A stretch of DNA of 64,000 bases from Schistocephalus solidus (taxonomy: Eukaryota; Platyhelminthes; Cestoda; Diphyllobothriidea; Diphyllobothriidae): the NCBI GenBank assembly GCA_017591395.1, contig WEDG01000228.1:1-64000 (forward strand), in the 5' to 3' direction. Position 1 is the stretch's first letter. Every line of letters begins with the position of its first letter. The translations under genes and the position numbers were made by a program. The notes beneath the pieces were generated by a model. The model was given only the letters and a program-made list of their open reading frames with translations, had not been told where the DNA came from and did no database searches. This document shows, one piece after another, positions 9,886-21,449 of this stretch.

Positions 9886-12860
9886 CAAGACCGTCACTTG
9901 ACGACGATGACGACGATTATCATTGACATTATCATGATGACGACGACGACGATGACTGACATTATCATCACACATTGACACACACACACATTATCACACA
10001 TCATCACATGACGACGATGACCACACACACATGACGACCACACACACACACACACACATGGACGACGACGACGACTCATCATCATCATCATCATCACACC
10101 ACACGACCGACGACGACGACTGAATATCATCATTCATCATCACACATTAAACACCATCCACTCCATCCACGACGACGACGACCACCACCACCACCACTCC
10201 ACCACTCCACCACTCCACCCACCTCACCACCTCACCACTCCATCCACCACCACCACCTTCACTCACCCACTCCACCTCACCACCCCACCACCCACCTCAC
10301 CACCCACCACTCAACCTCACTCCACTCACTCCCACCACCTCACTCACTCACCCACCAATTCACTCACTCACCACCACCACTCACTCACTCACTCACTCAC
10401 CCATCTCACTCACCTCACTCTTACCTTGGCACTCACTCACCACCTCACTCACCTCACCACTCCACCACCACTCACTACTCACTCATCACCTCAATTTCTA
10501 CCACCGCCAGCCTCAATTACCTACTCACTACCTTTTTCACTCACTTCACCTCACTACTTACCACTCACCTCAATCACTCACCACTCGCTCACGCCTACCA
10601 CTCACTCACTCACCTTACCTCACCACTCACTCAATTTCACCACCACTCTACTCACTCACTACACTCACTACTCACTCACCATTACCTACTCAGCTCACTA
10701 CTACTACTACCTTACTCACTCATCAACTCACTACCTACTTCACTAACTAATCTCACTCCACTCACTACCACTCATTCTACTCACCCTACTACCTACCTAC
10801 TCACTCAACTTTTCACTCTACCTCAATTCACCTTACCACTACTTCACTACTCACTCACTCACTTACCACTCACTCTCACTCACTCACTTACCCTACTCAC
10901 TCACTAATACTTCACTCACACTACTACCACTCACCACTCACTCACTCTACATCACTCACTCACCACCTCACCCACCACTCAATTTCACTCAATCTCACAC
11001 TCACTCTCACTACCACTCACTCACTCACCTCACCACTACCCACTCACCTCAATTTCCACTACTCACTCACTCACTACTCACTCACCCACCACTAATTTCT
11101 ACCTTACCTCACTCACCTCACTACTCACTTCCACTCACCTACTCACTCACTCACTACCACCTACTCACCTACTCACTACTACTACTCACCTACTCAATCT
11201 CACTTACCACTTACCTTACCACTCACTCACTCACTCACCTCTACCTACCACTACACTTCACTCACTACTCACTACCTCTCACTCACTCACCTCACTCACT
11301 CACCTACCCTACTCAATTACTCACTAATTACTACTCACCTCAATCTTTACCACTCACCTCACTCACTTCTCACTCACTCACTCAATGTTTCCACTACACC
11401 TTCTACTCACTCTACCTCACCTTACCAATTTTCCACTCAATTCACTCACCCCACTCACCTACTCACTTCACTCACTCACTTTACTCACTCACCTAATTAT
11501 CATCACTCACTACCTTACTCACTCACTCACTCACTCACTTCATCACTCACTCAGTTTCACATTACTCTCACCACTCACTACCTCACTCTACTAAGCCTCA
11601 CTCACCACTACTCCTCACTTACACTCACTACCACTACCACCACTCACTCACCTCACTCACTACTCACCACTCACTTACTCACTCTCCTACCACCTACCTA
11701 CCACATACTCACCACTCACTCACTCACTCACTCACTCACCTCACTCACTACCTCACTCACCTACCACTCACTCACTCACTCACCTCACCTAATTCACCCA
11801 CCTCACCACCTACCACTCACCACTCACCATTCACCTCACCTTACCACCACTCACCTACTCACCTCTACTCACTCATTTCACCTACCTACCTCACCACTCA
11901 CCACTCACCACTCACCACTCAATCTCACTCACCTTTCACCACTCACCACACCACCACTCACCCACCACCCACTCACCTCACTCACTCACCACCACCACTC
12001 AATCACCACTCACTCACTCACTCACCACTCACCATATCACTTCACCTACTACTCACTCACCCAATCTCACTCACCTCACCACCACTCACTCACTCACTCA
12101 CCTCACTCACTCACCACTCACCACTCACTCACCACCACCTTTCACCACCCTACCCACCTCACCACTCACCACCTCACCACTCACTCACTCACTCACCACC
12201 ACTCACCCACTCACTCACCACCACCCACCACTCACCTTACCACCACTCACCTCACCCCACTCAATTCCTCACCACACCACCACTCACTCACCTCACCACC
12301 CACCACTCACCACTCACCACCAATCACTCACCCACCACTCACTCATCTCACCACTCACTCAATTTCACCCACTCACCACTCATTCACTCACCTCACTCAC
12401 CTCACTCACTACCCACTCACTCAATTCAATTACCTACCTCTCCACTCAATTTCACCTTCACTCACTCACCAATTCACTCACCACTCACCTTACCACTCAA
12501 TCTCACTCACTCACCACTCACTCACTCACTCACTACCTTACCTACTTAATTAATTTCACTCACTAAAATCCACTACCCACCCAATTTACACATCTACCTA
12601 CTTACATTAATACTCCACTCAATTAATTTAATTAATTCCACTCATCAATACCACTCTACCTAATTTTACTCACACTCTTACCTAATTTTAATTAATTTAA
12701 TTTTACTCATCTATTTACTTCATTTCATTTAATTTACTTCCATTTATTTATTTATTTATTTACTTATTTATTTATTTATCATTTATTCATTTATTTATTT
12801 ATTAATTTTATTTACGATGAATGATGATGATGATGATGATGATGGTGGTGATGGTGATTG
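9886..12860. repeat. 3-kb compound low-complexity tract, nearly G-free on +
   Basis: It begins as GAC/GAT and CA repeats (9895-10140), becomes CCACCA, then about 2.3 kb of irregular TCAC/CACT words, drifts through AATT-rich and TTTA repeats (12540-12810) and ends in GAT repeats (12815-12860). From about 10200 to 12810 the plus strand has only a few G residues. It lies in the intron between the ADAM exons at 13.8 and 9.6 kb. All frames through it are low-complexity artefacts. Confidence 0.95.
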
Positions 12861-13750
12861 GGACGATGGTTTTACCGCTTGGTGCTCCTGCAATGTATCC
12901 TTAATTTCATTTGTCCATAAAGAAACAACTGCGCACTGATACATCCACTGATTCAACCATATATTTTAAACGACAAAATAATCACTGGCGTTCAGAATAT
13001 CCATTGAAATAATGCGCTAGAAGGTTATTTTATGAATTTTCATACACCGGATTTCGCAGGCGCCACCGATTCCGTGACCATTTAGATAGGTCCAACAAAC
13101 GGATTGAGTAAATCTAAGCACTGACCACCATATCATAGAAAGGACAGTTAATTCTAGGTTCGCTAAGTGGTTCGGACTGTATTTGAAAATTAGGTAGATG
13201 GATGGTGTTGCTGAGTCGCCAACTCATCATAGGATCATTTAAAACACACTGGTTGGGTTGTAAAACTAGAATAAACTTAGCGACACTGTTCAATGCGTGC
13301 TCCAGCTGATTTGCAACCTAACATAAACGCGAACCCTGACGATACAGATTATTTGCATAGCACACGCCAGCTGTCAAAATCCACGACATAACTTATGCCT
13401 GTGTAAGGATGAGCACTATTGGTTTCTGAGCCAGTAACTAAGAAAAAAACTTCTCACTGTCACAATCACTCGTCCGGTCCACGGGAGCAGAACATTGCGC
13501 CTAGCCAGCAGCTGCGAAATCTGCGGCTCCGGCCATGGGTACAATGGAGCGTTCAACGTGACCATTCCAAAACCTGGGTCTACCCTAGTTGCTCCCCGCC
13601 CCACCCCCAACCCCGCATCTCCACAGCTGCTCCACTTCCTCAATCCTAATGCACACGACAATCCCCGTTCCGATGGGTACCGGCTTTCAGTCACACCTCC
13701 AACGAGCAGAAATGTTTATCACCCTGAAGAAAAATTATTTTGCTACTTAC
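12861..13750. other. unassigned intron sequence
   Basis: Both strands are open at 13416-13790 for up to 98 codons. The plus strand reads CEICGSGHGYNG, which looks EGF-like, but it has no matching splice sites and lies opposite the ADAM gene. I do not call it. Confidence 0.25.
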
Positions 13751-13850
13751 GGTCGACGCGGAGGGTCGAAGACATGAAGACATCCCGCTGAGGAGGGCAA
13801 GTCGAAGACGAGAGAGGTCGCCGGCGGAGAAGGCCTCCTGGTCGACACAT
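13751..13850 (-). CDS. ADAM-family gene, end of metalloprotease domain
   Basis: A strong acceptor (GTCTTTATTGTGCTGCACAG) and a consensus donor (ACC|GTAAGT at 13750) bound a 100-bp exon. With the first base finishing a codon it reads CVDQEAFSAGDLSRL, then RLALLSGMSSCLRPSAST. This matches the end of reprolysin domains, where an FSxCS-like segment is followed by a helix and an SCL motif just before the disintegrin CGNG. It ends in phase 0 and the disintegrin exon at 9663 starts in phase 0. The part that normally lies between the zinc site and this helix (several Cys and a CIM motif) is short or missing, so another exon may be undetected. Confidence 0.6.
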
Positions 13851-14424
13851 CTGTGCAGCACAATAAAGACAACTACGGATTAAGGACACAAACATGCGCA
13901 GAAAGATCATAAAACCAGAAGAAAATGCGCATGCACTGGATGGCCGGATTGCACGACTGCAAGGGGCAAGGCCAAAGTTCTTACTACGCATTGGCTTATG
14001 CTTCGAACTTGAACCATTTAGAACAGATGGAAAATGCATTTGAAGGGGACTTATCTGCAGGTGTCATCTAGCCTCATGAAATCAAGGCAGCGATTTGTGG
14101 AAAGCGCAACTCTCCGGACCGACTAGTCTATGCACAGTAAACGAAGATAAAAAATACTAAGCTTGACATTTTCCAAAGGACGCTGGTTGATTAGATCCAG
14201 TGTAAAAGGACCCCTATTCACTGCAGGGTAGCGGATCATCCATGCTAGAGAGGGGATAGACGGGCAGTGCAATCGAGATGCTAGATATTTGTCAATAGCA
14301 GGGAGTGAGTTTAGGCGAAGAAACAGGCGGTAGCATTGGGGCATGACCTTCATAAAAAACTTCGGAATGAAAACAGAATAATGAATGTGCGTAAAGTTCT
14401 CGGTGATTAGTGTCAGACTGTCAG
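13851..14424. other. intron sequence, nothing recognised
   Basis: Contains the polypyrimidine and branch region of the 13850 acceptor. No other feature is seen. Confidence 0.3.
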
Positions 14425-14426
14425 GT

Positions 14427-14457
<31 letters not shown>

Positions 14458-14562
14458 AGAAGAAGAAGAAGAAGAAGAAGAAGAAGAAGAAGAAGAAGAA
14501 GAAGAAGAATAGGAGGAGGAGGAGGAGGAGGAGGAGGAGGAGGAGGAGGAGGAGGAGGAGGA
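14425..14562. repeat. (AAG)n followed by (AGG)n
   Basis: About 28 AAG units (14425-14508) switch abruptly to about 17 AGG units (14510-14562). Confidence 0.97.
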
Positions 14563-14797
14563 TGCATGAGAGTGAACGCACTGCTAGTCAAACAAAAGAG
14601 GTTTGTCATTTGTAAAAGAGCACCGGACTAACTTGTACATGCTTGGACAGGGAAAGGAGTGAATGCCCAGGATCTCCGCAATGGCACGAGACAAGACGCG
14701 AGCAGTGTCCAACTCCGGATTCGAGGTGTTTTCCTGCACATAAGAAGGGGAAAATTACCGAGATGGACGACTAGAAAATATTTTTTGGGGGGAGGCT

Positions 14798-15309
14798 CTA
14801 CAGCGGGTGTATGAAATAGCCTCCTGAGACTTTCAAGAAAACAGGATCGTCATTTGGAATTCGATCCCTGACTTTCGATATTGCTCGCAAGTTCATCCTC
14901 GAGTTGACAACAGGTAGGTTTGTCCATAAAAGTCTAACAATTAGACGTTCTCTGTGCTCTTGTGGTGTTTCGTAACTTAAAACTGTTACGATCACCAACA
15001 ATTTTATGTAGATCGACGACAGCCTGTATTTCGGCAAGTAATTTGAGGACGCCAGTCGTTGAAGAACTTTCCAAACTGCTCGGCCTACTTTGAGAGTGTA
15101 GTGAATTAGTGCGGAGAGATGTGAATCAAATAACATTCGAAAGAACATATAACTGAACCATCGCGAAACAACGCCCTATCATCTCTCTCGGCACTTGCCA
15201 GACGCCGACACGGCTGATGCAATTTTCCGACCATTCGGATGCGTTTCCTGGACACTTTAACGCCACCACAGTATCGAATAATGCTCATAAGCCAGCTAAA
15301 TATGATCAC
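14798..15309 (-). pseudogene. possible Penelope-like element fragment (RT/GIY-YIG linker)
   Basis: Two overlapping minus-strand frames read a basic protein. One segment, VVNSRMNLRAISKVRDRIP, resembles the region just before the GIY-YIG endonuclease of Penelope-like elements, where N-L...K-x-D-x-I-P is common. No intact RT motif or GIY-YIG is present and the frame is interrupted. A Penelope-type hammerhead at 20.8 kb makes such debris plausible, but this is a resemblance from memory only. Confidence 0.2.
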
Positions 15310-16505
15310 TAAAGGTGTTGCCGAAGTCGACAGATGACCATCCTGAGCGGGAATATTTCACGTCCCATTTCATTGCTAGTTCAGTTCATGCCGGGGGGAG
15401 TCGGAAGCGCCCAACGTTGCGCACTTCTTTCTTAGCGCAGGAGTTCACGCCGCTGTTCACGACGCTGTCCAAGCGGTGATGATGTCCACTTGAATTGACA
15501 GAAGCACTTTCAGACCTACAGTATGTGACCTTACTCATGAAACGTGATTATGGCAATCGCAGTTTCCCATTTCAGACATCTAAAAAACTGTGTAATTTAC
15601 TTTTTCGGTTAACCCGTTCCGTGAATTGCTCTTTTTACATGCAGGATATGATTGCAATTAATCTAACCCGTTAAGATGCTTAGGCAGGAATTTAGGTTAC
15701 TTTATATTCCAGTAATTTCCAGTCCTAGACTTACTTTGCGTATGTGAGCTTTTTCTCTCAGCGGAGCGCAATTTAACCTTGAGAGTCTTATTAAACAAAT
15801 AGTGATTTATTTATTGATTTTTTCGTTAATTGAGCGGTGAGAATGAGGTTGCTAGCAGACCGGTTATTTTTGGATAATCAGATTATTTATCGATTTTAAA
15901 CGTCTGATTTGCACAGCTGTGTGTGCATTATATGTTCTAAAAACTGCAATGTACTCAGGTAACACGAAGTTTCGCTTCTTTTGAGAAAATTGTTTTTTCC
16001 TGATCAACTAAACAGTATGCGTAATATACACTTTGTGTTTTTATTTACTTGGAGGTCGGAGTTTGGTGGTTTGGTGAATAAATTCGCACTGGCTTTAGCT
16101 TGATTTTTGATATTTCGTTAAGTTAAGCATATTCCAGTAGTTAGGTCACATATTGTATTGGCGTGAAAGCCGTCGCACGCATTCTACCAAGCGGGGTACG
16201 GACGCAGAAACATTCTTGAAAGTGTGCTGTTCGAGCGCCGTGACATGCAGCAAACCGAAACTGCTTCAGATCATTTATCAAGAGGTCATTTAAATAACAT
16301 CTGGCCGGACGATGCTCTAAAATACGAAGGCTGGTGGAAAAATCCTGGACAGTCGAAGTGACAGTTTTGAAGCAGCTCTCTAGGGGGCTTTCACCATTGA
16401 AACGCTGTATTTGGCCACTACGCCCTAGGTGCCCAGCTGTCGCGATCTCGAACTCTGGTCATATCGACAATAAGCACTTCAACTGATCGCAAATTGCGGA
16501 GCGTA
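15310..16505. other. unassigned AT-rich sequence
   Basis: No open frame above 60 codons, no repeat shared with the rest of the window, and no splice-bounded coding segment was found. Confidence 0.35.
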
Positions 16506-16509
16506 AGCC

Positions 16510-16660
16510 ACTAACTCAATGACTGAATCTGGGGCCTCCGAGTACCCTTGGTTCGAAGTCAAGAGCCTCACGGTGTGGGGTTGGCATCGGGCTCGCTGAC
16601 AGAGGCGAATGCTGGTGAGATGGCCATTCCAGGCTCCTCTTGTAGTTGCGGGTGAATTCC
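16510..16660 (+). mobile_element. hammerhead SINE relic (S2)
   Basis: It contains a B-box-like GGTTCGAAGTC at about 16553, then GTGTGGGGTTGG and ATGGCCATTCCAGGCTCC in the family order. The CUGAUGA box is not preserved. Confidence 0.4.
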
Positions 16661-17077
16661 TTTACTACGTGTTGCTAGTAGCTGTGCGATCCACTACGAG
16701 GGTTAGAAATGACATGGGCGCTTGAAGCAAATATCCGATCCATAAAGCACTTAAGCAGTAAATACCTAAGCAATTGAAGATTTCTTGTATAGAAGAGTTG
16801 TATGTGAAACTAATCGACCAACGGGGACCTTAAGGGCTCTTTTTGCTGATTTCATCCCTTTTTAGCACTGCTCTGGCCCGGGCGGGTACGCAATAATAAC
16901 ACGAGCCGTGCGTGTGCTGGACTCCTGTCCCAAAGCACGACCGGTCCCGAAAAAAATGCACCGAAAACTGCAAGTCATTTCGCTAAAAAGAAACTGCCTG
17001 TATTTAGAGCATTTAATTTAGCGTGGCTAGAATGCGGTCCAGTCCGCTTCAGGAAGAAAATACTAGGAATGGATCAC

Positions 17078-17176
17078 TCAGGTTCCAATGAAACACTGTG
17101 GCCGTAGCCAATGACAAAAGGCTGTTGTATGATGGACGAAAGCAGCCACGTTCCCAACAATTACTTTGTCTGAGAT
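17078..17176 (-). CDS. ADAM-family gene, candidate zinc-site exon (active site lost)
   Basis: After CAG at 17178-17177 the strand reads ISDKVIVGNVAAFVHHTTAF. If one T of a four-T run (AAAA at 17116-17119 on +) is an extra base, the frame continues VIGYGHSVSLEPE. That lines up residue for residue with the reprolysin zinc motif AHELGHxxGxxHD: the second histidine and its GH context are kept, the first and third histidines are I and P, and the catalytic glutamate is G. With the correction the exon ends in phase 2 at a weak donor (GTGATC), matching the phase of the exon at 13850. It follows 17443 after a 266-nt intron. The match is short and depends on the frame correction. Confidence 0.4.
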   Translation of the reverse strand: MSDKVIVGNVAAFVHHTTAFCHWLRPQCFIGT

Positions 17177-17442
17177 CTGTTTTATCGAGCACGGTTCGAG
17201 TCTGAATTCTTCAATATCGATACTGCATTCGCAGGGCTTGGCCAGAGTAGAGGAAAGCGTGTCACAGGGCACTTGTGAATCATCCTTCGCCGAAGAAAAA
17301 CAATCTACAGTCGAAGGTTTTGCATACAGTCCGAGTGTTTGTAAAAACAATACAAGTGGCACCAACAACAGTCTCGTGGCGATTTGAGCCTGGTTACAGT
17401 TGGCCCGCAAAAGGCGGATAAGTTGAAACGGTGGTGGCTCAC

Positions 17443-17721
17443 CTTAAGCACAGCCGTGGCCCTGGGAGTGCAGATGGAAGCCGGAATGGCCATGCTGCCA
17501 GCGCCCTCATCGAAATTCGTCGTTGTCAGCAGCACAACCACATCCCGCAGGGAGTCCACTGGACGGCTCTGTTGGAATCGCTCTCCTTCGAAACCCGGGT
17601 CCATATCCGCAGCGGAGGCCGCAGCCGCAGCCAGGGGTGAGATACTTCGCGGGACCGTAGATTTGTTCACATCCGTTAGGTCTCGTGTGGGACGACTGAG
17701 CGAGGACGACAACGACGGAGA
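17443..17721 (-). CDS. ADAM-family gene, metalloprotease-domain exon
   Basis: Bounded by a strong acceptor (CTTCCTCCTGCCTGTACAG) and donor (TTAAG|GTGAGC), this is an open 279-bp, 93-codon exon, phase 0 at both ends. The second half reads SLRDVVVLLTTTNFDEG and ASICTPRATAVLK, matching the reprolysin segment in which a DxAxLLT stretch and a G-rich turn precede a conserved Cys-x-P-x-x-x-x-V strand about 20 residues before the zinc motif. The first half is Ser/Ala-rich. A LINE tail (17785-18150) sits about 65 bp upstream of the acceptor. A 53-nt intron to 17389 would also keep a frame open and is an alternative splice. Confidence 0.6.
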
Positions 17722-17784
17722 CTGTACAGGCAGGAGGAAGCACATTCCATAGCGTTTTAGACAGGCGTGGCTGTTAGCATCACA

Positions 17785-18150
17785 TACGACAGTTCGACTG
17801 TCGATTCCTACGAGGTTCACCGTGTGCTCCACAGCATGGTGGTGCAGAGACGCTAACATGCATGTAATTTAGTTTTAAGGAATAACAAAACTTGCACTGC
17901 AGCTACCGCACTCTATCTTCCCTCAACCACCTTTGCCGGTGTCATGAGCAAGTCAAGAAGACTGGAGGCGGGGTCGGGCGCAGTATGCCTGGCGTGGCGT
18001 GAACATGCACCTACGCGTGTCACCACATCTTCCACTCACATGTTCGCCGTTTATTGTGGGAGCGCAACCCTACTAACGCCTATCATGTCCCTGATTTAGC
18101 CCTCGCGTTGGTCTAGCGCGTCAACCGCGCGGCCCGCTTAGGGGGCACCG
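17785..18150 (-). mobile_element. LINE 3' tail, 5'-truncated copy
   Basis: Reads on the minus strand from the CCCTAAGCGGGCCGCGCGG block to the end block with CACGGTGAACCTCG and the TCGAACTGTCGTATGTG terminus. It lies in the intron of the ADAM gene in the same orientation. Confidence 0.6.
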
Positions 18151-18174
18151 TACCAAATCAATGAATGACGAAAG

Positions 18175-18305
18175 GGGTGGTGGTGTCTAGTGGCCCATGC
18201 TGCGTCAGCCGAGGGGAGGGCTGTTCAAGTGGCATTTGGGCATCCAGGACCGTCAGGACGCACTTGCGCGTGCGAGTGGAAGTCGGTCAAGGGTCTGTAG
18301 GTAAG
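18175..18305 (+). repeat. dispersed repeat E (mate at 33470-33595, inverted)
   Basis: The segment with TCTAGTGGCCCATGCTGCGT, TGGGCATCCAG and AAGTCGGTCAA recurs in reverse complement at 33470-33595. Nature unknown. Confidence 0.55.
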
Positions 18306-18589
18306 CCAGTCTGAGACGGCTCGCTACTGCGTTGCATGACCTTGAGGCAATGAGCCTTGAACAAGGACGCCGGACATAGCCATGTTTGTAGACGTACATA
18401 GGAGTTGGAAAAGTTCTCTTTAACAAATAAACACTAGAAACCCCCTATTTAAAGATACGCAAGTACGCACGTCCCAGTCGATTCCTGTTTAACCCACCCC
18501 AGTTCGCAAACAGAGCCCAAACCTGCATCCAACGATGCACACCGTGAACCCAACTGCAGAATGGCCGCAGGGACCATGACGCGTGTGTT

Positions 18590-18855
18590 AATTTTTTGAC
18601 ATTTATAGGACTTGCGCGGCTTCTAGCGCACTCTCTCCTCTCTCCCTCAACTGGGTCTGGTGTCATGACGGTTTCAAGAAGACCGGGGGCGGGATCAGGA
18701 ACAGGCGGTTGGCGCGGCGTGAGCCGACGCCTAGGCGTGTCACTTCACCCCCATGTGTGACATTTGTTATGGGCACTGTACCCCCAACAACACCTGGCGT
18801 GCCCTGAGCTGGGTCCCGTGTTGGTTCAGCGTTGCCCATTGTCGGGCACAGTTCT
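18590..18855 (-). mobile_element. LINE 3' tail fragment
   Basis: The minus strand carries the AACAAATGTCACACATGG, GTTGGCGCGGCGTGAGC-type and GACCGTCATGACACCAGACC-type blocks of the LINE tail, without the terminal block. Confidence 0.5.
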
Positions 18856-20512
18856 GCATCTACTTTTTTACGTAGATGCAATCCACCAGGAGACTTGAGG
18901 GTAATCATTCAATAATTTAAGGACCACGTGGTGGAACTGGGGAGCTTCGTAGTTTTCAATCGCCTGCTAGGGCACACGAACAAGGCATGAAAACAAAAAC
19001 TGATATGTCACGTCGAAATCTGAAGCCAGGTTCGAATGGTGAGCAACCCTACTCGTTAGAACGTGGGTCGACACTTCTGTAGAGGGGCGTTGACCTTTAA
19101 ACTGACCGATTTTGTGCTCAAATTCCAGATCTCGTGACCTCTAGGTGGCGTACAGCCGACTGATGTCAGCATGCAACTCGGGCACCTATGTCCCTGTGTG
19201 TAAACCCTCCAATTGCCTTGAGCTTGCGGATAATTTATCCATATAAATGTGCGGTAGCGAGCAAACGCCAAATTACCGAAAACAAAGGGAAAAAATAGTG
19301 TATCGGGTGCTTTTACTACCGTTCTGCTTCAGTTGACAAATGTGGGCGTGTGTTTTTGAACCAAACGCCAGGACACAGATGCTGTTTTCGTAACCCGAAA
19401 ACCAAACTTCTGATCGCCGTACCTGCGAATATCACGAGAACCATAATTATGGCCACCGAGATCCACATAGCAGAGTGGGCATGGGGATGGTAACTAAAGA
19501 GCGCGAACTAGTTTGTAGTGATGGGTGATTTATTCAACATTTACCGCGATCCCCCTCTCCTTCACCCGTTGGAGCCAGTTTTCACGAAAGAATCAGGAAG
19601 ACCAGAGTCTGGATGGGGGACAGTGACTGCTAAGTTTAGAAAACCATCTACGCGTGCCACGCACACGATAGATAACAAGAAGGGTGGCTCGGATCCCGAC
19701 TGCATGGGGCTGCCATAGAGGCCACAGTAATAAGTAGTCAGTGCCATTTGACCGCAGAGGAGCAAAAGACCCATTGCCAATGGATAAGCAGCGTTACAAA
19801 AACATAAAACAGTCTCGGTGACGTTGGAGGGGATTCAAAACGCAACGGCTCCAGCGGTCTTTTTTATCAAAACAAGGGGAGTGCTGGCAAGACCCTAAAG
19901 AGGTCCAGATTTAGGAAAACGGTAGCGGTGCTTCGCTGTGACGCTTTAATGTCAAAAAGAAGGATGGAGCGTGGGGTGAGTGTTTTAATACGATTTTTTA
20001 TCTAGTCGATATCTGTGCTACTGGCCACCCATGGCGTGTACTCTCCAGGTTGGATCGCCCAAGAGGATCCACCAATTACAGAAAGGACTATTTGCAGGTT
20101 TGCGGACGAAGAAATAAAAGTGTTTCTGAGACGATGAATATGCGATCGCTGGAACAATATAAGTGTACTTTTTCATCTACAATGCTGCCAATGCAAAATG
20201 TACTGTCAGGAGAGTTTTGAGACAAGCTCGAGTGGAAGCGAAACAAGACGACACAAAAAGACTCCTGTCAAGACTAGCTAGCAAGCTAGAGACATACCCG
20301 GCCCTCTCCAAAGGATCTTGGACTGACGAAAGCCAAGCGACAAGAAATCAGATCTATGCATCTGGGTTGCGTAGAGATGACCGAATTGGAACATGGTACA
20401 GCACTTAATCAAAACCCCTCGTATAATTGTGCAGTTGAAAATTCGCCGAAAAGTGGCCAAAACCATCCTCTAAAGAGCACACTTGGGAGAGAGGGCAGCG
20501 GAACTAAACTTT
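18856..20512. other. unassigned intron sequence
   Basis: Includes an 81-codon plus-strand frame (20163-20408; KCTVRRVLRQARVEAKQDD) ending 110 bp before the fold-back element. It is charged and helix-like but matches nothing I know. Confidence 0.25.
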
Positions 20513-20549
20513 TTTGTACGTAGATAGCACGCTAAGAGTAAGCAGGCAA

Positions 20550-20594
20550 GACAGAGACAGCTGTTTTACGGTCGTTTCTGATCATTAGTACGCC
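20550..20594 (-). ncRNA. degenerate hammerhead in the left arm
   Basis: On the minus strand the core boxes read CTAATGA instead of CTGATGA and AAAA instead of GAAA. The GTC site and the AGCT loop remain. Expected inactive. Confidence 0.5.
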
Positions 20595-20780
20595 ATATGC
20601 CTTATGATGTGAGTTATATACAGAAGTCGAATAAGCATGTCACCCTCAATGATGTGGTAAGAATCTCGCTAGATCGCCAGTAGCAAGCTGGCGGGCGGAT
20701 AGAATGGGATCAAGCGAGCTCCTAACCACATCATTGAGGGTGACGCGCTTACTTGAATTCTGTATATACCTCACTTCATA

Positions 20781-20839
20781 AGGCATATGACGTACTGATG
20801 AGCGGTAACGACCGGGAAACAGCTGTCTGCGTCTTGCCT
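20781..20839 (+). ncRNA. type I hammerhead ribozyme motif
   Basis: Stem I is GACGTA (20789-20794) with TGCGTC (20828-20833), extended past a TAT/T internal loop by AGGCA (20781-20785) with TGCCT (20835-20839). The CTGATGA core is at 20795-20801. Stem II is CGGT/ACCG around an AACG loop, and GAAAC is at 20816-20820. Stem III is a 2-bp stem with an AGCT loop, followed by the canonical cleavage triplet GTC (20825-20827). All catalytic core positions are present. The one departure is a G-G mismatch at the first pair of stem II, where G-C is usual and helps activity. Predicted cleavage is after C20827. Confidence 0.75.
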
Positions 20840-20869
20840 GTTGCACCCTTAGTCTGCTATCTACGAATT

Positions 20870-21350
20870 ATATGTGACATGTGTCCTACGGCACAACGTT
20901 CGTTTCGCCAGGAGCAAGCTGACGTGCAGACAGAATGGGATCGAGCGAAACCCTTTTGTGCATATTCTCCAGGAACTGGGATGTAATTCATGCAAGGCCA
21001 TTAAGTCCACAAAAGAATGCCGGTCTTTCAATTTATACGTCTACCGTGGCAATTTTTGGCGCCTTTAATTTTAAAAAATAGGCAATTAAAAGTCTACTGT
21101 CTACTCTGCATTCAGAAAAACAACTTCACTCTTCGTTCTGCATAAGTACGTGTACAAGAGGTGGGCTATCTCATGAAATGTTAATCGCAGGTCTGAAAGG
21201 GCTTTTCCATTAGAAATGACTACTTAGGTAGGGGTGATTGGGTGCAATATTGATTATCGTGAAGCATAATTCTAGAATGTTACAGTCACGACAGGATGCC
21301 GACGTTCGAATGAACCCCCTTTTCTAGCAACATTTCAACCGTCGATTTCG
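20870..21350. other. unassigned sequence next to the fold-back element
   Basis: Contains the second copy of the fold-back loop (20907-20949). Otherwise AT-rich with no gene seen. Confidence 0.3.
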
Positions 21351-21354
21351 ACTA

Positions 21355-21410
21355 AATCTACCGTGGGGACATCGTCGAACACAACGGTCGAACTATTGTG
21401 TGCAAGTAGA
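21355..21410 (+). mobile_element. LINE 3' terminal block only
   Basis: GGGGACATCGTCGAACACAA and GGTCGAACTATTGTGTG match the last 50 bases of the LINE tail. Confidence 0.4.
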
Positions 21411-21449
21411 CCGGGTGTACTGTGATGTTTCTTGACTGTACTGAAGATT

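Larger units (their letters stand above)
20519..20865. mobile_element. fold-back element with hammerhead motifs (Penelope-LTR-like)
   Basis: Two arms of about 157 bp (20519-20675 and 20708-20865) are reverse complements with scattered differences. CGTAGATAGC at 20519 matches GCTATCTACG at 20856, and CACCCTCAATGATGTGGT at 20641 matches its complement at 20725. The 32-nt loop contains a smaller hairpin (CGCCAG/CTGGCG). The loop sequence recurs in direct orientation at 20907-20949, 231 bp on, so the right half is partly tandem. Each arm holds a hammerhead on its own strand, intact-looking only in the right arm. Penelope-like elements are known to carry hammerheads in their terminal repeats, often as tandem or inverted copies. 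Confidence 0.7.

Noticed and set aside
13495..13791. Plus-strand CEICGSGHGYNG as an EGF-like exon
   Set aside because: No paired splice sites, too few cysteines, and it lies opposite the identified gene.
17078..17410. A 110-codon minus-strand frame as a small secreted protein (hydrophobic N-terminus)
   Set aside because: No in-frame ATG at its start. The ADAM reading with an acceptor at 17177 explains the conserved part better, though a 53-nt intron remains possible.
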